Shown here: one piece after another, positions 26,150 to 35,227 of the stretch
How the letters are laid out: each line of letters begins with the position of its first letter
Position numbering within the stretch: the first letter of the stretch is position 1
Assembly: GCA_050951725.1 (NCBI GenBank)
Contig: JBMNJO010000001.1
Span: 868,001 to 932,000, forward strand
Source of the DNA: DTU052 sp050951725
GTDB taxonomy: Bacteria; Bacillota; Syntrophomonadia; Syntrophomonadales; DTU052
Direction of reading: 5' to 3'
DNA: 64,000 nucleotides
The notes under the pieces: generated by a model
Database searches by the model: none
What the model was told of the DNA's origin: nothing
The model's input: only the letters and a program-made list of their open reading frames with translations
Position numbers and translations under genes: made by a program

Positions 26150-27148
26150 TCATTCCGCTTCGATAGCAATTGCATGAGCGATCCCGGGAATTGAGCCCCT
26201 TTGATTAACAATCATTGCTCCTGTACCCACCAGCAGAAACCGCTTTATTTTGCCTGCAGCTATGCGATTCAGGTACGGTCCGCACACCATGGCCGCCGAG
26301 CTGCCGCACCCTCTGCCTCCGGCTTGTACATTCTGCTGCTGGTCATAGATTATTACCCCGCAGTCGGTGTACCTGTCACCAAGGTGATAACCGGCCGCCA
26401 GGCATAACTCCTCCATTAATGCCGATCCCAGCTTCCCCAAGTCCCCGGTAACAATCAGGTCGTAGTAACCCGGATCCCGGCCGAGGTCCCGGAAATGGGT
26501 TATCAGGGTATCAGCTGCAGCCGGTGCTTCTGCTCCGCCCAGGTCTTTGGCATCAGCCTGGTCCTTGTCAACCACCTTGCCGATGGTTGCGGCTGTTATC
26601 CGAGGGCCCTCCTGGCTCAGGTTCAATAAGACTGCCCCGGCACCGGTCACCGGCCACTGGGCAGAAGCCGATTTGATCGCACCCAGTTCGATCGGCAGCC
26701 GGAACTGGCGTTCCGCAGTATGGTAATGGCTTACTGCACCCACCGCTACCTGACTGTAAAACCCGCCGTCCATGATCATGCCCGCCAGGATCAGGCCCTC
26801 CGCCAGGGTAGTACAGGCTCCGTAGATGCCAAGAAAAGGCAGCGAAAGATCACGACCCGCATAATTGGAGGCTGTAGACTGTCTCAAGAAGTCTCCGGCC
26901 ACTACCACCTCAATCGCCCTTTCATCCAGCCCCTCTTTGCGCGCGGCCAGTCGCAGGGCCTCCCTCAGCATTTTGCCCTCAGCCTCTTCATAGGACTTCT
27001 CACCAAAGAAGTAGTCCTCCATCACCCAGTCAAATTCGGCGCCAAATGGCCCCTCGCCCTCCATCGGGCCGACAATCGTGGCCCAGGAAGCTACCGTTGG
27101 AGGATTATCATAAGTTATACTCTGCGAACCTGTCTTCTTGCCGGGCAT
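26150..27148 (-). CDS. spoVAD: Stage V sporulation protein AD
   Basis: 332 residues of thiolase-like fold (FLGIYGACTTLAEGL near the middle; C-terminal FLLVGTGAMIVNQRGSIPG). SpoVAD binds dipicolinic acid and is part of the SpoVA channel in the spore inner membrane. ATG start with AAAGG upstream. Neighbouring spoVAC and spoVAEb, usually on either side of spoVAD, are missing here. Length and motifs appear intact. Confidence 0.93.
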   Translation of the reverse strand: MPGKKTGSQSITYDNPPTVASWATIVGPMEGEGPFGAEFDWVMEDYFFGEKSYEEAEGKMLREALRLAARKEGLDERAIEVVVAGDFLRQSTASNYAGRDLSLPFLGIYGACTTLAEGLILAGMIMDGGFYSQVAVGAVSHYHTAERQFRLPIELGAIKSASAQWPVTGAGAVLLNLSQEGPRITAATIGKVVDKDQADAKDLGGAEAPAAADTLITHFRDLGRDPGYYDLIVTGDLGKLGSALMEELCLAAGYHLGDRYTDCGVIIYDQQQNVQAGGRGCGSSAAMVCGPYLNRIAAGKIKRFLLVGTGAMIVNQRGSIPGIAHAIAIEAE

Positions 27149-27231
27149 ATCAAGTAAACCTTTCCATACAGGAGACGCTCTTTGGCTTTGGTTTTCGTGG
27201 GGTACAGGGACTGAGAAACCGGGAAGGGTTC

Positions 27232-27304
27232 AGGTGTCAGGGGGACGGCTCTATTTCGGGGCACCCTAATAGTGTCCTGATATAGAGCCGTCCCCCTGAC
27301 ACCT
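27232..27304. repeat. Palindromic repeat element with 23-bp perfect arms
   Basis: Arms 27232-27254 and 27282-27304 are perfect inverted repeats of 23 bases (core GGGGGACGGCTCTAT) around a 27-base loop. The core is a variant of the GGGACGGTTCT word at 14534 and 16723. The surrounding gap 27149-27512 shows no gene; it also holds the epimerase terminator. Confidence 0.75.
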
Positions 27305-27460
27305 TAGCCACATCCCCAATCAAAGAGTTACCCGTACACCGCACCTGTCCACCTTGCTTCCTAAGAACATCCCTGTTCCCCGGATTCGGGGGTGGGTTTT
27401 CTGTTGGTTATTATGCACTGTTTTTCTGAACTTATCCTTGGAGGCAGCCGCAGGGTAAAA

Positions 27461-27489
27461 CAGAAGACAGCCAAAATGGCTGCCTTCTG
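27461..27489 (-). terminator. Terminator of the epimerase gene
   Basis: CAGAAGACAGCC (27461-27472) pairs with GGCTGCCTTCTG (27478-27489) with one mismatch; TTTT follows on the minus strand. Confidence 0.7.
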
Positions 27490-27512
27490 CCGGTTATAAG
27501 TATCAAGAGTTG

Positions 27513-28430
27513 TTAACGGTCCGGTCGATAGACCTCCCTCATCCAATCGACTGTACGGGCGATTCCCTCCCGCAGACCGACTTTCGGATCGAGGCCAATG
27601 TCCCTCATGGCTTTGCTGTTATCAGGCACCTTGGTTTTGGTGGTGAACCTCTCCCCATTAACATAACGGACCTGACGGTCGTCTTTGCCCAGGTATTCCA
27701 GGACCAAATCGGAGGCGGTCTTCATGTCATGGACCTCCTGACCCGCTATATTATATACCTCACCGGGTTTGAAGTTCTCAATGATGTTGGCCAGGCAGTC
27801 GGTGCAGTCTTCGATATACAGTGAGGTCCTCTGATGGCCAAGGTAAACGGTATAAGGCAGATCATGCAGGGCCTTGTACGCAAATATGCTGATAGCACTA
27901 CGGTATGGTGTATAGTACTCTCCCGGGCCATAGGTATTGAACAGCCGGACTCTGACCGTTTGACTGCCGTACATCTGCTCAGCGTTAATGATCTGTAATT
28001 CGTTGACCCACTTGGAAATTGCGTAATCATTCATCTGCCGGATCTCCTGGCTATCCATCACCTCTTCCTTCATCAGGCCCTGGTGATCACCATAGACCTC
28101 AGAACTGCTGGCAAAAACCATCTTGAATCCAAACTTCTCCTGCAGGCGCAGCATGTTTTTGGTGCCTATGCAATTAGTCATCCACAAGTCCTCATAATAA
28201 TCCTCTCCGTTCCACCTTCCGAACTCCGCGGCCAGATGGTAGACGAAATCATAATTTCGCCGTTCAAAGACCTGAAGCAATTGCCTGTATTTTCCGACAT
28301 CACAGCGTATATAGCGTTCCTCATGGCTGTGTTTCAGGTCACACACCCATACCTCATGTCCCAATGATTCCAGACGTCGGACCAGACCCGTACCGACAAC
28401 ACCTTTTCCTCCTGTGACCAAGATATTCAA
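27513..28430 (-). CDS. NAD-dependent sugar epimerase/dehydratase
   Basis: About 305 residues of the extended SDR fold. The NAD-binding motif GGKGVVGTGL is at the N-terminus, and the catalytic Ser and Tyr-x3-Lys lie in FASSSEVYGD and DYAISKWVNE. Members epimerise or dehydrate nucleotide sugars such as UDP-glucose or GDP-mannose. TTG 28430 has GGAGGGG just upstream and starts right at the first strand (NILVTGG). It is last on the minus arm of an island with glycosyltransferases and a DNRLRE-methyltransferase, so it probably makes a donor sugar for surface glycan. The exact sugar is unknown. Confidence 0.85.
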   Translation of the reverse strand: MNILVTGGKGVVGTGLVRRLESLGHEVWVCDLKHSHEERYIRCDVGKYRQLLQVFERRNYDFVYHLAAEFGRWNGEDYYEDLWMTNCIGTKNMLRLQEKFGFKMVFASSSEVYGDHQGLMKEEVMDSQEIRQMNDYAISKWVNELQIINAEQMYGSQTVRVRLFNTYGPGEYYTPYRSAISIFAYKALHDLPYTVYLGHQRTSLYIEDCTDCLANIIENFKPGEVYNIAGQEVHDMKTASDLVLEYLGKDDRQVRYVNGERFTTKTKVPDNSKAMRDIGLDPKVGLREGIARTVDWMREVYRPDR

Positions 28431-28506
28431 TTCAGCCCCTCCAATAATCAATTAACCTATCACCCGGGCGGATTATCCTATCTTATGGACTTCTGCTGCT
28501 GTGGTG

Positions 28507-29871
28507 TTAACGAATCATCTGTCCCTTGAACGATCTTATTCTGATCCAGAAGGAGGCTCCATGACTGGTGACATGAGGCAGATCGTCCCAAAGCAGATTC
28601 AGCTTTTGCGATAGTGAAGGATCATGACATATGAAGTGATTAGGCTGCAATACTTCGATTGCAGAACTCCCAGCCAACAGATAGGCCGCTAAGAGGTACT
28701 GTTCCGAATAATAGCGGCCAATCCAATCCGGTGGATAATCGTCGGGGAGAAAAACGTCATGAAAGTGGACCAGTACCCCTGGCCTCAGGTTTGGCAGAAT
28801 ATCGAGAAAGATAGCCGTTGTGTCCGAATTCATCAATACCCGGTGGGAGGAATCAACGAAAACAATATCCCCCGGCTGAAGCTCCATAAAAAGACTGATG
28901 TCCACGTTTTCTACCCGGTCGCGGATCATCCGGTCACATAAGCCGTCGATCTCACGGCGTGGATTAGGATCAATAGAGATTATGGTGGTCCGCAGTTTTA
29001 ATCGGTCAATGATCCAGCGGGCAAACCGTGTTGACTCCCCGGAGCCTATTTCTACATACCTTTTTGGATTGTTCTGGACCAGGAAACTGCAAAGGGTAAC
29101 GGCATCAAAGCCAGAAATCCATTGATTGTTCCACCGGGGGTGAGCGGCCTGGTCCTCTCCCCTCTCAGGTATCTCTCGAAATAGAAAGCGTAAGCCGAGT
29201 ATATACTCCAGGTTCATTTCATAGGTAGACCGACCGAAGTTCAGCAACCGATTCAATTCGGGATGGGAGGGGTTGCCGTATCCATACCTGGGCCTCGGAC
29301 GTAAGGGGTAATCCATGAACACGGTGTCCCCAATGACCTGCCCGCTGCTGGTCCCCTCCGGAGAGGTTACTATCACCAGTGAAGCCTCTGGACTGAAAGC
29401 AACCACCCGACCGCTGTTTAGCTCATCTCCCTGCAGCAGGAATCCGTGATTCGGATAGACGCCATTCAGCCAGTCCTTAACCAGAGCTGTCACATCCACG
29501 GACAGCATCCCCGTCCAGCCGGCAGGAATAGTAAATGTCAAATCCGGTATCTCCACCGTCGCCGGCTGGGTGTTCCAGGTTACAGTCGAATGATCCCAAT
29601 CCTCCCGGCAGCGCCACAGACTGGCGTTGATGCTTCCAATTTGAATGTCATTGCGCGTTGCCAAAAGCTGCAGATAAGCACTGGCCACAGCTGTGCCCGG
29701 AGTTAACAGAGCGGGCATATTTCTGAGGTCAAAAGATACCAGGGAGCGGTAATTATCTCCCGCTGCTTTAAACCGGCTTATATAGAGGTTCCGGTCCTCA
29801 GGAATCGGGTTCTTATTACCATAGTATTGGGAAATGTGCACCGCCTTGGTGGCAGGAACATTTATGGGCAT
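28507..29871 (-). CDS. DNRLRE domain - class I methyltransferase fusion
   Basis: 454 residues, no signal peptide. Residues about 1-175 are a DNRLRE (CBM96-like) beta-sandwich: YRSLVSFDL, STVTWNTQPA, VKDWLNG..PNHGF. Residues about 240-454 are a Rossmann methyltransferase of the Methyltransf_24/CmcI-like type: YVEIGSGESTRFA, IISIDPNPR, DIVFVDSSHR and LVHFHDVFLP. DNRLRE domains are known in structural and carbohydrate-binding proteins; this methyltransferase type modifies small molecules or sugars. The fusion suggests a modifying enzyme held on a surface or glycan scaffold. Flanked by an epimerase and a glycosyltransferase on the same strand. Confidence 0.8.
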   Translation of the reverse strand: MPINVPATKAVHISQYYGNKNPIPEDRNLYISRFKAAGDNYRSLVSFDLRNMPALLTPGTAVASAYLQLLATRNDIQIGSINASLWRCREDWDHSTVTWNTQPATVEIPDLTFTIPAGWTGMLSVDVTALVKDWLNGVYPNHGFLLQGDELNSGRVVAFSPEASLVIVTSPEGTSSGQVIGDTVFMDYPLRPRPRYGYGNPSHPELNRLLNFGRSTYEMNLEYILGLRFLFREIPERGEDQAAHPRWNNQWISGFDAVTLCSFLVQNNPKRYVEIGSGESTRFARWIIDRLKLRTTIISIDPNPRREIDGLCDRMIRDRVENVDISLFMELQPGDIVFVDSSHRVLMNSDTTAIFLDILPNLRPGVLVHFHDVFLPDDYPPDWIGRYYSEQYLLAAYLLAGSSAIEVLQPNHFICHDPSLSQKLNLLWDDLPHVTSHGASFWIRIRSFKGQMIR

Positions 29872-29913
29872 GAGAATCTCACTCCTCCATGTTTTCTATG
29901 GTTTTATCCGGGC

Positions 29914-30681
29914 TCAGGGTCTGATCTTACCCCATTCTCTATCGGTATTTCGTACGATCTGGCCCTTGCGGCTGTGATAAAGCCTCTGATTGTACAAATA
30001 CTCAGGGGATTGTTCCAGACCATGGTCATGTCTTACATGGTAGAGGTGAATAGTCTTGGCCTGAGTCAGACAGTAACTGCAGCCATTATCCAACAGCCGG
30101 TCTACGAAATCGTTGTCGTCATAGGCAAAGCCGGTAAAGTCCTCGTCATATCCCCCGATTGCGAAGATTTCATTTCGGTGTATGGCCATCAGGAATGGTA
30201 TTTTGGTGTTTAATCGAGGATACCGCTGGTGGTAGGCTTGGAAGTCAAAATCACCGTTGTGCCTGGTAACGTACTCCAGGAACGTACCATCGTCATCCAT
30301 ACCGATAGAGGTGGCCAGAAGCCTGGGATCATACTTCAAAGGTGCGGCTAAGAGATCAATGGTGTTATTAATATGAAACATTTCCGCACACGAGATGATC
30401 AATATTTCTCCCGAAGCAATCCGGATACCGATGTTAAGAGCAAAAGCCGGCACCCGATAAATTATTTCCCCGCCCTGGTTTCTCTGCCCGGTGAAAACAT
30501 ACTTAAGGTCCAACATATCCTGGTATTCGCGGCAGACGGCCTCTGTCTCATCAGGAACCCCATCATTCAAAACAATGACCTCGAATTTTGAGCCAATTTT
30601 CTGCCGGGCCAGAGAAAAGAGATTCCACTTAAGGAGGTGCGGCCTCATAAAGGACGTGATAAGAATTGATACCTTGTTCAA
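29914..30681 (-). CDS. Family 2 glycosyltransferase (minus arm)
   Basis: About 255 residues of GT-A fold: KVSILITSFMRPHLLKW at the N-terminus, VIVLNDGVPDETEAV, and an acceptor segment GGYDEDFTGFAYDDND. It transfers a sugar from a nucleotide donor to an unknown acceptor. No membrane segments, so it is cytosolic. The open frame begins at 30768, but TTG 30681, eight bases after GGAG, aligns with the start of the fold. Divergent from the next glycosyltransferase; the 150-base gap between them must hold both promoters, though no clear boxes were found. Confidence 0.82.
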   Translation of the reverse strand: MNKVSILITSFMRPHLLKWNLFSLARQKIGSKFEVIVLNDGVPDETEAVCREYQDMLDLKYVFTGQRNQGGEIIYRVPAFALNIGIRIASGEILIISCAEMFHINNTIDLLAAPLKYDPRLLATSIGMDDDGTFLEYVTRHNGDFDFQAYHQRYPRLNTKIPFLMAIHRNEIFAIGGYDEDFTGFAYDDNDFVDRLLDNGCSYCLTQAKTIHLYHVRHDHGLEQSPEYLYNQRLYHSRKGQIVRNTDREWGKIRP

Positions 30682-30831
30682 CCATTTCTCTCCTTCGTAG
30701 TTTAGCTGGTTCCTATTACTCAGGTTATGTAACAGTATCCGTTGAGGTGATACCCACCCGGTAACCACCGCGATCCCTGCACCATAGACTAAGTAGAGTC
30801 ACCTGCGATTACCGGATTTAAGGAGGAAGCC

Positions 30832-31620
30832 TTGGCCAGGAAAAGTTCTGAACGCCAAAACCCCAAGCGTCTCCGGAGACCGTCTGCCAGAGAGCAGAGC
30901 AGGACCAGAGTAGTCTATAAACCGCCAACTCCACCCGGGGTATCAATAATAACCTGCACCAATCGCCCCTCCCGGATGGAGAACGTTATCCTGAGCTACT
31001 TGCGGCAGAACTACCAGCCGAAAGAGCTGATTATTGTGCTCAACAACAATGATATGCGATTGCAAGACTGGCAGGCACGGGTCAGAGGAATCCCTGCAAT
31101 CAAGGTGCTCCAGGCGGATGAAAGGATTTCTCTGGGAGAGTGCTACAATTTTGCTGTTGGGCAGGCGAGTCATGACTATGTGGCCAAATTTGATGATGAC
31201 GACTATTATGCCCCAAACTTCCTGAGTGGGGAAATGTCGGCTTTTAATTACACCTGCGCCGACATAGTAGGTAAATCATGCCGGTTCATATACTTTCTCG
31301 ATATCTCAACTCTTGGTTTCCATGAGGCCAGTCCCCAGTTTTCCTATGTTCCCTATGTAATCGGAGCCACCATGATTGTAAGGAAAGAGGTTTTCAAACA
31401 CATAAAATTCCGCGATATCACAATCGGTGAAGACAGTGAGTTCCAAAAGGATTGCCAGGCTGCAGGGCGTAAGATTTTCTCGGTCGACAAATACAATTAT
31501 GTGACCATCAGACATCACTCAACAGAGCCCCATACCAACCCGCTGGACGACCAAGAATACCTGAGCTACTGCCTCAGAAGCTGGAAAACCCGGGACTACA
31601 TAACCCCAATCACCAGATAG
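30832..31620 (+). CDS. Family 2 glycosyltransferase (plus arm)
   Basis: 262 residues. A basic N-terminal tail (about 1-35, rich in Arg/Lys/Pro) precedes a GT-A domain: VSIITCTNRPSRMENVILS, LIIVLNNND, and the DxD motif in AKFDDDDYYAP. The C-terminus contains IGEDSEFQKDCQAAG. TTG start with AGGAGG five bases before. No membrane segment. The basic tail is unusual and might bind nucleic acid, glycan or membrane. It belongs to the accessory island; the acceptor is unknown. Confidence 0.82.
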   Translation: MARKSSERQNPKRLRRPSAREQSRTRVVYKPPTPPGVSIITCTNRPSRMENVILSYLRQNYQPKELIIVLNNNDMRLQDWQARVRGIPAIKVLQADERISLGECYNFAVGQASHDYVAKFDDDDYYAPNFLSGEMSAFNYTCADIVGKSCRFIYFLDISTLGFHEASPQFSYVPYVIGATMIVRKEVFKHIKFRDITIGEDSEFQKDCQAAGRKIFSVDKYNYVTIRHHSTEPHTNPLDDQEYLSYCLRSWKTRDYITPITR

Positions 31621-31767
31621 AATATAGGCTTCAACCACAGTAAATATGTCAGGCAACAGAAGGAGACAAGGAGGCGTTTGGCGAATTTTGGTATCACACT
31701 GTGCAAAATATTCCACCCTGTAAACTGCATACGGCGCGTCTCAATCAAAAGGACAGGAGGATACTGA

Positions 31768-32796
31768 ATGAAAAGATTAATATGGTTGATGGCCTTGCTT
31801 CTGACTCTTGGCCTGGTACTGACCGGTTGTCAGACCAGTCCCTCCCAGTCCGGCATAGGAGAGGACACGCTGCGGATTGGTATGGTTTTTGATTCTGCAG
31901 GCGCCGAGAACCCCTTCTTTGTTCGGGCACAACAAGGGTTGGAACGTGCCAGGGAGCAATTTGGGGACCGCATTCAAACCCAAACATCCACACCCGCCAG
32001 AGATAGAGAGCGCATTCAAATGGTACAGCAGTTCGCTGAGGACGGATTCGACATGGTGATATGTGTCGGCAGCCTCTTTACTCACGAACTTCCTCCTGTA
32101 GCCCAGGAGTTTCCTGATACCCATTTTGTATTGCTGGATAACACCATTCCAGATCTAACTACCGCCAGTAACATTTCCTGCGTATCATTCCGGGAGCAGG
32201 AAGGCGCATTTCTGACCGGTGCTATGGCAGCCTTGGTGAGTGATAGCAAAACGATAGGTTTTGTGGGCGGTATGAAGATTCCACCCATTGAGAGAATTGA
32301 AGTCGGTTACCGTGCAGGTGCCCGGTATATCGACCCCGATATCACTGTTATCACAGAATACATTGGATACTCGGGTGCTGCCTTTAACGATCCGGCAGCC
32401 GGGAAAGCCATGGCCCGGAAGCAGCTGAATCAGGGTGCAGATGTGATCATACAGGCAGCCGGAACATCGGGAGATGGGGTGATAGAGGCCGCTGCTGCCA
32501 GCGGTAAGCTCGCCATTGGCCTCGATATTGACCAGACTCTGACGGCTCCTGAAGATCAGCGGGAGTACATATTGACCAGCCTGGAGAAGAAAATGGATGA
32601 GGCGGTATTTCTCATGGTTGAAAGCCTGGTTGCGGGTACACTCAAGGGGGGAATTACCGAGCTGGGACTAAAAGAAGGCTGCCTGGGTTACTCCGAAAAC
32701 CAGTATAACCAGGACCTGATTTCTGACATCAAGCCGGAAATTGAGGAGATCAAGGCCAGAATAATCAGTGGGGAATTAACAGTGCCAGAGAAATAA
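31768..32796 (+). CDS. Orphan BMP family substrate-binding lipoprotein
   Basis: 342 residues. Lipoprotein signal MKRLIWLMALLLTLG...LTGC (Cys near 20), then a type-I periplasmic fold: GMVFDSAGAENPFFVRAQQG, VCVGSLF, FVGGMKIPPIERIEVGYRAG. It belongs to the BMP/PnrA family, which binds purine nucleosides. No permease or ATPase gene is near, so it may use a distant transporter or act as a sensor like Bacillus Med. Start ATG with GGACAGGAGG upstream. Single-gene unit. Confidence 0.87.
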   Translation: MKRLIWLMALLLTLGLVLTGCQTSPSQSGIGEDTLRIGMVFDSAGAENPFFVRAQQGLERAREQFGDRIQTQTSTPARDRERIQMVQQFAEDGFDMVICVGSLFTHELPPVAQEFPDTHFVLLDNTIPDLTTASNISCVSFREQEGAFLTGAMAALVSDSKTIGFVGGMKIPPIERIEVGYRAGARYIDPDITVITEYIGYSGAAFNDPAAGKAMARKQLNQGADVIIQAAGTSGDGVIEAAAASGKLAIGLDIDQTLTAPEDQREYILTSLEKKMDEAVFLMVESLVAGTLKGGITELGLKEGCLGYSENQYNQDLISDIKPEIEEIKARIISGELTVPEK

Positions 32797-33147
32797 TACC
32801 TGCAGTGCACTTTCGGACAATCAGCCTGATGGATCGCCTTGGGAACAGCCACCCAGTATATGCCGGACGTGCCCTTCACTGAACTCTTCAGCGTCACTGA
32901 AGGGCCTATATATGCCAATAAGACCAAAAAAGCAGACCACGTCCTGGAGTGCCTGTTGTCCGGGTTTGAGAAGAAACCGGCAAAACCCGATGAAAGCCAT
33001 GAACATACTGACAGCGCAGCCTGCCTGGCCTGCCGGCTTTTCGAGGCATCTCGAGCGCCGGAAGGGGATATTGATAATATTCGACTGGCGGCCTGGTATC
33101 ATGTTCCTCTTTGACTGAATACGATAATTCAAAGAGGAGGTGATATT
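32797..33147. other. Noncoding or weakly coding gap before the DNRLRE gene
   Basis: A possible 91-codon frame (32839-33114, plus) contains HEHTDSAACLAC but has no clear ribosome binding site. GCCCTTCA and TGAAGGGC around 32870-32905 form a weak stem, possibly the terminator of the lipoprotein gene. No firm gene. Confidence 0.3.
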
Positions 33148-33996
33148 ATGGCTGAAACAACCTTTTCTCCAGTTCAGGACGTATATATTGCATCGGCTTA
33201 CCCGGACAGGAATTTCCTTAACCGGACCCAAGGGGATGTCCTGTTTGTTGGTTCTTTTACGAACGAGAATGATATCTATCGCAGCTTGCTGCAGTTTGAC
33301 TTATTCACGCCCTATCATGGGATTCCGCCTAACAGCACCATTGAAAATGCAAGTCTGCAGTTAACCATGTACCGCAATGACAATCCGGGCATTGCCCAGT
33401 TAATTGTCACAGACGTGCTGGAGCCCTGGGATCAAAGTACTGTTACCTTCAACAACCAGCCAGCGGTATCCGATATAGGGTCGCAGGGTGTCCCTGGTCC
33501 CGCACCCTCCATTTTAACCGTTAATGTAAGAGGTGTCGTTTTAGATTGGTATAACGGTACCAGACCCAATAATGGTTTCGCACTGCGGGGTAGGGAAGAC
33601 GCCAATAACAATATCCTTGGTTTTCGGAGTACCCGTTTTCCGGATAGTCGGCTGTGGCCTAAATTAACCGTAGTTTGGGACCATGGAACCTTGACATCAT
33701 ACCCATTCGAAACCTTTACTGGCGCCCCTCGACAGTCGACATTCATAAACATGGTAGGACAAGATCAGGTCACATTTCTGGTTCAGAACCAGACCGATGG
33801 AAACTTGGCAGGTGCGGTTGATGTTTCGCAACCAGGTGGAATAAACATTATTGATCCTGCTACAGCTTTCATCATCCCCCCTCTGAGTCAGCGGGTGATT
33901 ACTTACTCTGGCGCTGTAGCGGCAGCAAGACTCAGTTTCAGCTCCGCCGGACAACAGGGATTCTATCGAGTCAGCGTCGCCACCAGGGATGAGTAG
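33148..33996 (+). CDS. DNRLRE domain protein with C-terminal DUF6385-like domain
   Basis: 282 residues, no signal peptide. Residues about 1-175 form a DNRLRE domain (DIYRSLLQFDL, STVTFNNQPA, VLDWYNGTRPNNGFAL) clearly related to the N-terminus of the methyltransferase fusion at 28507-29871. Residues about 190-282 are a beta-rich domain resembling DUF6385, which often accompanies DNRLRE in Clostridia. The strong site AAAGAGGAGGTG precedes the ATG and a good terminator follows, suggesting high expression. Lack of a signal peptide in a presumed surface protein would fit assembly onto spores from the mother cell, but that is inference. Confidence 0.75.
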   Translation: MAETTFSPVQDVYIASAYPDRNFLNRTQGDVLFVGSFTNENDIYRSLLQFDLFTPYHGIPPNSTIENASLQLTMYRNDNPGIAQLIVTDVLEPWDQSTVTFNNQPAVSDIGSQGVPGPAPSILTVNVRGVVLDWYNGTRPNNGFALRGREDANNNILGFRSTRFPDSRLWPKLTVVWDHGTLTSYPFETFTGAPRQSTFINMVGQDQVTFLVQNQTDGNLAGAVDVSQPGGINIIDPATAFIIPPLSQRVITYSGAVAAARLSFSSAGQQGFYRVSVATRDE

Positions 33997-34072
33997 TTGT
34001 GTTAAATAAGTATTCTGGATAAGCTGGTCCCAGCAGGCAGAATGGCGTCCTGGAAGGTTAATACTTAGTATA

Positions 34073-34105
34073 AAACCCCTGGTGTGAAAACACCCGGGGT
34101 TTATT
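34073..34105 (+). terminator. Terminator of the DNRLRE gene
   Basis: AAACCCCTGGTGT (34073-34085) pairs with ACACCCGGGGTTT (34090-34102), one mismatch, GAAA loop, then ATTT. Confidence 0.8.
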
Positions 34106-34267
34106 TCACCCGGATGTCTTACCCTACACTTTCACCCTCTTAATGTCCAATCTGTTAAAATAGCAAGAGAAAAGAGACAAATATTGACGGAAGCTGCTGA
34201 ACAAAGCAACTTCCCCCAATCACAGAAGCAGATGCTGATCCAAGGACTGATCAAGAGGGGGAAATAT

Positions 34268-35185
34268 ATGCTCATCAATTCAACCGGTAAGATTCTAGAC
34301 AACTTCTATCTTCTGGGACACGTAGGCTATCCCATGTTTCTGATGGATGCACCGAAACCGGTTATCTTTGAGGCAGGTGTTCGCTTCGCGGGACGAATAT
34401 ATGTCGAGGATATCAGATCGGTTTTGGGCGACCGTAAGCCGTCAGTGCTTTTCCTTACACATGCCCATTGGGATCATTGCGGTGCGACAGCTTACTTGAA
34501 GGAGGCATTCCCTGCCATGAAGGTTGCCGCTTCGGCCCTGGCGACCGAGACCCTGAAGCGACCAAGCGCACTCTCCTTAATGACTAAGCTGAATGAAGAC
34601 GCCCGGATTGAAATGCTCGATTATCCCGGTATTGACTCCTCGCGTTTCTTGAATGATTCCTTTCTTCCCTTTGAGGTAGATATTGAGCTTGAAGACAATT
34701 CAGTTATGGATCTGGGAAACGGCACAACTGTGGAGATACTGGCTACCCCGGGTCACACCAGGGATCACCACAGTTACTATTTGCCAAAGGAAAAGATTCT
34801 GATAGCCGGAGAGGCTGCCGGCCTGCTCCTCCACTCGGGTTATGTCACTACCGAATTTCTGTCCAGTTATGATGCCTATGTATCATCTCTGAAGCGAATT
34901 GCCGCCCTGCCTATTGATATCTTTTGTCAGGGTCACCAGATGGTTTTGGTGGGAAGTGAGGAAATCAAAAACTTTCTTGAACGATCCATCAATGAAACCA
35001 TCAGTTTTAAAAATAGAGTCTACGATCTTTTGGACGAAGAGTGCGGGGCGGAGGACCGTGTCATCCAAAGAATTAAAGCGGAACGTTATGATCCCATTCC
35101 AGGTATGAAGCAGCCCGAAGTTCCGTATATGATAAACTTGAAGGCCAAGATCGCCCATTTGGCCAAGAAGAAGGCATCGGCATAG
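34268..35185 (+). CDS. MBL-fold metallohydrolase
   Basis: About 305 residues. Zinc-binding motif THAHWDHCG (HxHxDH) near residue 65, then PGHTRDHHSYYL, GEAAG and CQGHQ supply the remaining metal ligands. A metallo-beta-lactamase-fold hydrolase of unknown substrate. The frame opens at TTG 34184, but ATG 34268 has AAGAGGGGG 6 bases upstream and begins right at the fold. The C-terminal helices (about 225-305) extend the basic fold, as in lactonase or thioesterase relatives. It converges on sigF. Confidence 0.85.
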   Translation: MLINSTGKILDNFYLLGHVGYPMFLMDAPKPVIFEAGVRFAGRIYVEDIRSVLGDRKPSVLFLTHAHWDHCGATAYLKEAFPAMKVAASALATETLKRPSALSLMTKLNEDARIEMLDYPGIDSSRFLNDSFLPFEVDIELEDNSVMDLGNGTTVEILATPGHTRDHHSYYLPKEKILIAGEAAGLLLHSGYVTTEFLSSYDAYVSSLKRIAALPIDIFCQGHQMVLVGSEEIKNFLERSINETISFKNRVYDLLDEECGAEDRVIQRIKAERYDPIPGMKQPEVPYMINLKAKIAHLAKKKASA

Positions 35186-35202
35186 ACTGCAGCGGGTACA
35201 GG

Positions 35203-35221
35203 GGGTTCTTTCAGGGAACCC
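35203..35221. terminator. Short hairpin between convergent MBL and sigF genes
   Basis: GGGTTC (35203-35208) pairs with GAACCC (35216-35221). No T-run, so weak; placed where a shared terminator is expected. Confidence 0.35.
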
Positions 35222-35227
35222 ACCTGA

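Noticed and set aside
32839..33114. Plus-strand 91-codon frame
   Set aside because: No good ribosome binding site and mixed composition; an equally long frame exists on the opposite strand. Left as a note only.
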